Source: JAUIJL01 sp965366625 (lineage in GTDB: Bacteria; Acidobacteriota; Thermoanaerobaculia; Multivoradales; J023). Taken from it: a stretch of 64,000 bases of DNA. Under the pieces are notes generated by a model. That model did no database searches and was not told the origin of the DNA. It worked only from the letters and a program-made list of their open reading frames with translations. A program made the position numbers and the translations under genes. Where the stretch lies: NCBI GenBank assembly GCA_965366625.1, contig CBDUGP010000021.1:1-64000 (forward strand), in the 5' to 3' direction. Positions 61,113 through 64,000 of the stretch are shown here, piece after piece (position 1 is the stretch's first letter; the number at the start of each line of letters is the position of its first letter).

Positions 61113-63542
61113 ATGTTCGAGAAATACAACGAAAAAGCCCGTCGAGCCCTGTTTTTTGCCCGCTACGAAGCGTCGAAGCTGGGTAGCCGCGTGATCGAGG
61201 CCGAGCACGTTCTGCTCGGCATCTTGCGTGAAGGCGAAGAGACGGTGATGAGTCTCTTTTCACACTTCGGTATTAAATCCGACGATCTTCGGCATGAGAT
61301 TGAAGGCGAGCGGGTTTTCGTCGAGCGGGTGTCTTCCACCGCGGATCTGCCCCTCTCCGAGGAAACCAAGAAGGCCTTGGCCTACGGCGTGCAAGAAGCC
61401 GAAACCATGGGCCATTCGGGGGTCGGCTCGGAGCATCTGCTGATCGGATTGATGAAAGTGGAGTCGAGCCGGGCGATGGGCGTCCTTTCCGAAGCGGGGC
61501 TCGAAATCTACGCCCTGCGCGAGGAAGTGGTCACCATGGCGCGGGAGAGAGACGCCGCGCAGCAGAAAAAAGAGCTGCCCTTCCTGACCGAATACGGTCG
61601 AGATCTCACGGATCTGGCGCTCAAAAAGGCTTTTGACCCCCTGATCGGCCGTGAGCTGGAGGTGGAACGGATCATCCAAGTTCTTTCGCGGCGTACCAAG
61701 AACAACCCGATCCTCTTGGGCGAACCCGGGGTGGGCAAAACGGCGATCGTCGAGGGATTAGCCCAACGGGTTGCCGAAGATCGAATCCCTGTCTTCCTAC
61801 GCCATAAGCGGATCATCGCCCTCGACCTTTCCTTGATCGTCGCCGGCACGAAATACCGCGGACAATTCGAGGAACGGCTCAAAGGCATCCTCAAAGAGCT
61901 CAAAGACTCCGACGACCTGATCGTTTTCATCGACGAGATCCATTCCTTGATCGGTGCGGGCTCGGCCGAAGGCTCCCTGGACGCCGCCAATATCTTGAAA
62001 CCTGCCCTTTCACGCGGGGAGATTTCTTGCATCGGCGCCACCACACTCAAGGAATATCGCAAGTACATCGAAAAGGATCGGTCTCTACTGCGCCGCTTCC
62101 AAGCGATCGGCATCGAGCCGCCCACGGACCACGAAACCTACGAGATTTTGGTCGGGGTTAAGGACCGGTACGAGGCCTTCCACAAAGTTCGTTATTCCGA
62201 TGCCGCCCTGCGCAGCGCCATCTACCAAACCGCCCGATATATTCCCGATCGCTTTCAGCCGGACAAGGCCATCGACGTGATCGACGAGGCCGGGGCTAGG
62301 GTCAAGCTTCGCCGGGTGCGCGACGCCCAGAACTTGCACAGCATGGAAGACGAGGTCAAAGAGGTCGAGCGGGAGATGAAGGACGCGATCTCCGCTAAAG
62401 ACTTCGAGCGAGCGGTGTATTTGCGCGAAAAAGAGATCGAGCGGCGCGAGGAGCTGACCCAGCTGACCAGCGCGATCGAAGATGAGGGCGTGCAGGAAGT
62501 GACCGATCGCGACGTCGAAGAGGTGATCGCGTCGTGGACCGGCATTCCCGCATCGAGCCTGCAAACCGCCGAAGCGGAACGTTTGAAGCGCATGGAGGAG
62601 AGCCTCAAGCGGTGGGTGGTGGGGCAGGACACGGCGATCAGCTCCATCAGCCGGGCCATCCGCCGATCTCGCCTGGGGGTGTCCAATCCCCAACGACCCG
62701 TGGGCTCGTTCATCTTCTTGGGGCCCTCGGGAGTCGGCAAAACCGAGGTCGCTCGGCGTCTGGCGGAGTTCCTATTCGATTCCCAGCAGGCCTTGGTGCG
62801 TTTCGACATGAGCGAATACATGGAGAAACATGCCGTTTCCAAACTGATCGGCTCCCCGCCGGGTTATATCGGCCACGAGGAAGGTGGCCAGCTGACGGAA
62901 CGTATTCGTCGGCAGCCGTATTCTGCGATTCTGTTCGACGAAATCGAAAAGGCCCATCCGGACGTTTCGAATCTGCTGCTGCAGATCCTGGACGACGGGC
63001 GCTTGACCGACTCCTACGGCAACGCGGTCGATTTTCGCAACACCATCGTCCTGATGACCTCCAACATCGGCTCCAAGCTGGTGCTGCGGGGCGGACGAAT
63101 GGGATTCGGAGAAGCGACCGCCGAGCGTAACTTCGCCCGGGTCGAGCAGGAAATCATGGGCGAGCTGCGACGTAGCTTCAGTCCGGAGTTCATCAATCGG
63201 GTCGACGAGGTGATCGTCTTCAATCCGTTGGCGAAGAAGGAGCTTCGTGGCATAGTCGACATCCTTTTGGCGGACGTGAATGCCACTTTGGCCGAACGGC
63301 AGCTGCGGGTCGAGGTTTCGGACGAGGCCAAAGAGTGGTTGTTGTCCAACGCCGGAATAGATCCTTCCACCGGTGCCCGCCCCTTGCGGCGGACGATTCA
63401 ACGCAACGTGCAAGACGCGGTTTCAGAGCTTCTGATCAGCCGACACGGAGAGAAGATCGAGTGCATCGAGGTCACCTGCGTTGACGACGCTCTTCATTTG
63501 GAGGCCGAGAAAATCGACCTAGTGACCGCTGACCAAACTTGA
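61113..63542 (+). CDS. clpC: Clp protease ATPase subunit ClpC
   Basis: This 809-residue AAA+ unfoldase has an N-domain (FEKYNEKARRALFFARYEAS, GSEHLLIGLM), a first ATPase (GEPGVGKTA, VFIDEIHSLIGAGSA), a UVR-like middle (KEVEREMKDAISAKDFERAV) and a second ATPase (GPSGVGKTE, RFDMSEYMEKHAVSKLIGSPPGY cut by family position). The UVR motif separates ClpC from ClpB and ClpA. It works with ClpP, which is not in this window. It is encoded about 80 bases after lolD. Confidence 0.95.
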   Translation: MFEKYNEKARRALFFARYEASKLGSRVIEAEHVLLGILREGEETVMSLFSHFGIKSDDLRHEIEGERVFVERVSSTADLPLSEETKKALAYGVQEAETMGHSGVGSEHLLIGLMKVESSRAMGVLSEAGLEIYALREEVVTMARERDAAQQKKELPFLTEYGRDLTDLALKKAFDPLIGRELEVERIIQVLSRRTKNNPILLGEPGVGKTAIVEGLAQRVAEDRIPVFLRHKRIIALDLSLIVAGTKYRGQFEERLKGILKELKDSDDLIVFIDEIHSLIGAGSAEGSLDAANILKPALSRGEISCIGATTLKEYRKYIEKDRSLLRRFQAIGIEPPTDHETYEILVGVKDRYEAFHKVRYSDAALRSAIYQTARYIPDRFQPDKAIDVIDEAGARVKLRRVRDAQNLHSMEDEVKEVEREMKDAISAKDFERAVYLREKEIERREELTQLTSAIEDEGVQEVTDRDVEEVIASWTGIPASSLQTAEAERLKRMEESLKRWVVGQDTAISSISRAIRRSRLGVSNPQRPVGSFIFLGPSGVGKTEVARRLAEFLFDSQQALVRFDMSEYMEKHAVSKLIGSPPGYIGHEEGGQLTERIRRQPYSAILFDEIEKAHPDVSNLLLQILDDGRLTDSYGNAVDFRNTIVLMTSNIGSKLVLRGGRMGFGEATAERNFARVEQEIMGELRRSFSPEFINRVDEVIVFNPLAKKELRGIVDILLADVNATLAERQLRVEVSDEAKEWLLSNAGIDPSTGARPLRRTIQRNVQDAVSELLISRHGEKIECIEVTCVDDALHLEAEKIDLVTADQT

Positions 63543-64000
63543 TCGGCGCCGATTCCGCCGAGAAATCCGACCGAGATTCCCGCTAAATCACAGGTCTTCG
63601 ACTCCGCTACTTGAGCATCGGGCCTGTGGACGATAATCTCCCGCCACCTCGCCTTCCCGGCCGCAGGTCGGCCACGTTCCGATCACGTCGCTGGAAGCTG
63701 GGCGGAAAAGAACAGCGAAAAAAACAAGTTGGAAAAGTTGTAGAGATAATTTCGGGTGGCAGGGCGACCTTGGCACCCAGTTTGCTTTCCTGTTGGGAGT
63801 CATCGTTGCGATTGGGCCGTCCGGAGACGGCTGCAGGGACGGAAAAACGGGTGAGCACCTGACTCACCCGGACCCTTCGTGACGAAAGCTAAAACGTGCG
63901 TCTCGGCGGCTCGAAGGACGATCAGCCGGCGCATGGGAGGAGCTCCAAGGTGTTTGAGATTCGGACTGCATTGCTTCGCAAGACCTCATCGTTTCGAAAG
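63543..64000. other. Unassigned region at the window end
   Basis: No recognised gene. There is one hairpin, CGGGTGAG-CACCTGA-CTCACCCG (about 63849-63871), without a T-run. Short frames on both strands have no good start or family. The next gene may begin beyond the window. Confidence 0.5.

Noticed and set aside
63849..63871. Hairpin as clpC terminator
   Set aside because: It lies about 300 bases after the stop and has no T-run.

Overview
The window is about 64 kb of GC-rich, densely coding bacterial chromosome. It contains no rRNA, tRNA, phage or transposase genes. A Gram-negative envelope is indicated by LolC/LolD, lipoproteins, periplasmic multiheme cytochromes and Tat and Sec signals. The following together look like Acidobacteriota, possibly near Thermoanaerobaculia: several Hanks-type Ser/Thr kinases fused to TPR or other sensor modules, a short ECF-like sigma factor with the LQPTALVHEAY motif, beta-propeller (SBBP) secreted proteins, a ba3-type oxidase and an MbnH-like di-heme enzyme. 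This placement is inferred from gene content, not from a marker-gene tree.

Region 1 (0.2-8.3 kb) starts with a fused 2-phosphoglycerate kinase / archaeal-type phosphoglycerate mutase. A complete phosphate-uptake operon follows: pstS, phoU (fused to a dead LMW-phosphatase domain), pstC, pstA and two different pstB genes. The two PstB proteins have lost complementary catalytic motifs, as expected of an obligate heterodimer with one working and one degenerate ATP site. I consider this the strongest novelty here. Region 2 (8.3-14.4 kb) holds a 14-bp tandem repeat, a hypothetical protein, a VIT-family transporter, a NarL/NarX-like two-component pair and a GCS2-CBS fusion.

Region 3 (14.6-23.7 kb) is a respiratory island. 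It encodes a Rieske protein, a b6-type cytochrome b, an octaheme HAO-family cytochrome, a NapA-like molybdoenzyme, a tetraheme lipoprotein, and the three subunits (IIa, II, I) of a ba3-type oxidase. It appears to combine quinol oxidation with nitrogen-oxide and oxygen reduction. Region 4 (24-37.6 kb) carries a secreted PTP-like protein, a methyltransferase, a 1546-residue secreted putative metalloprotease, a HAD hydrolase, an MbnH-like enzyme, a TPR protein, an M29 aminopeptidase, an enoyl-CoA hydratase and a thioesterase. A dispersed repeat is present at 16.4 kb and 30.7 kb.

Region 5 (37.7-53.2 kb) is rich in signalling genes. It has a 32-codon membrane peptide gene with its own terminator, a subtilase, an ECF sigma plus kinase-TPR pair, and a tiny ORF with a perfect 13-nt Shine-Dalgarno and a strong terminator. 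It ends with a two-kinase operon whose second gene (1893 aa) joins a kinase, an AAA ATPase and two solute-binding-protein domains. Region 6 (53.3-64 kb) is housekeeping: an Usg-like aspartate-semialdehyde dehydrogenase homologue, pssA, a DUF465 protein, rimI, tsaB, lysS, lolC, lolD and clpC.
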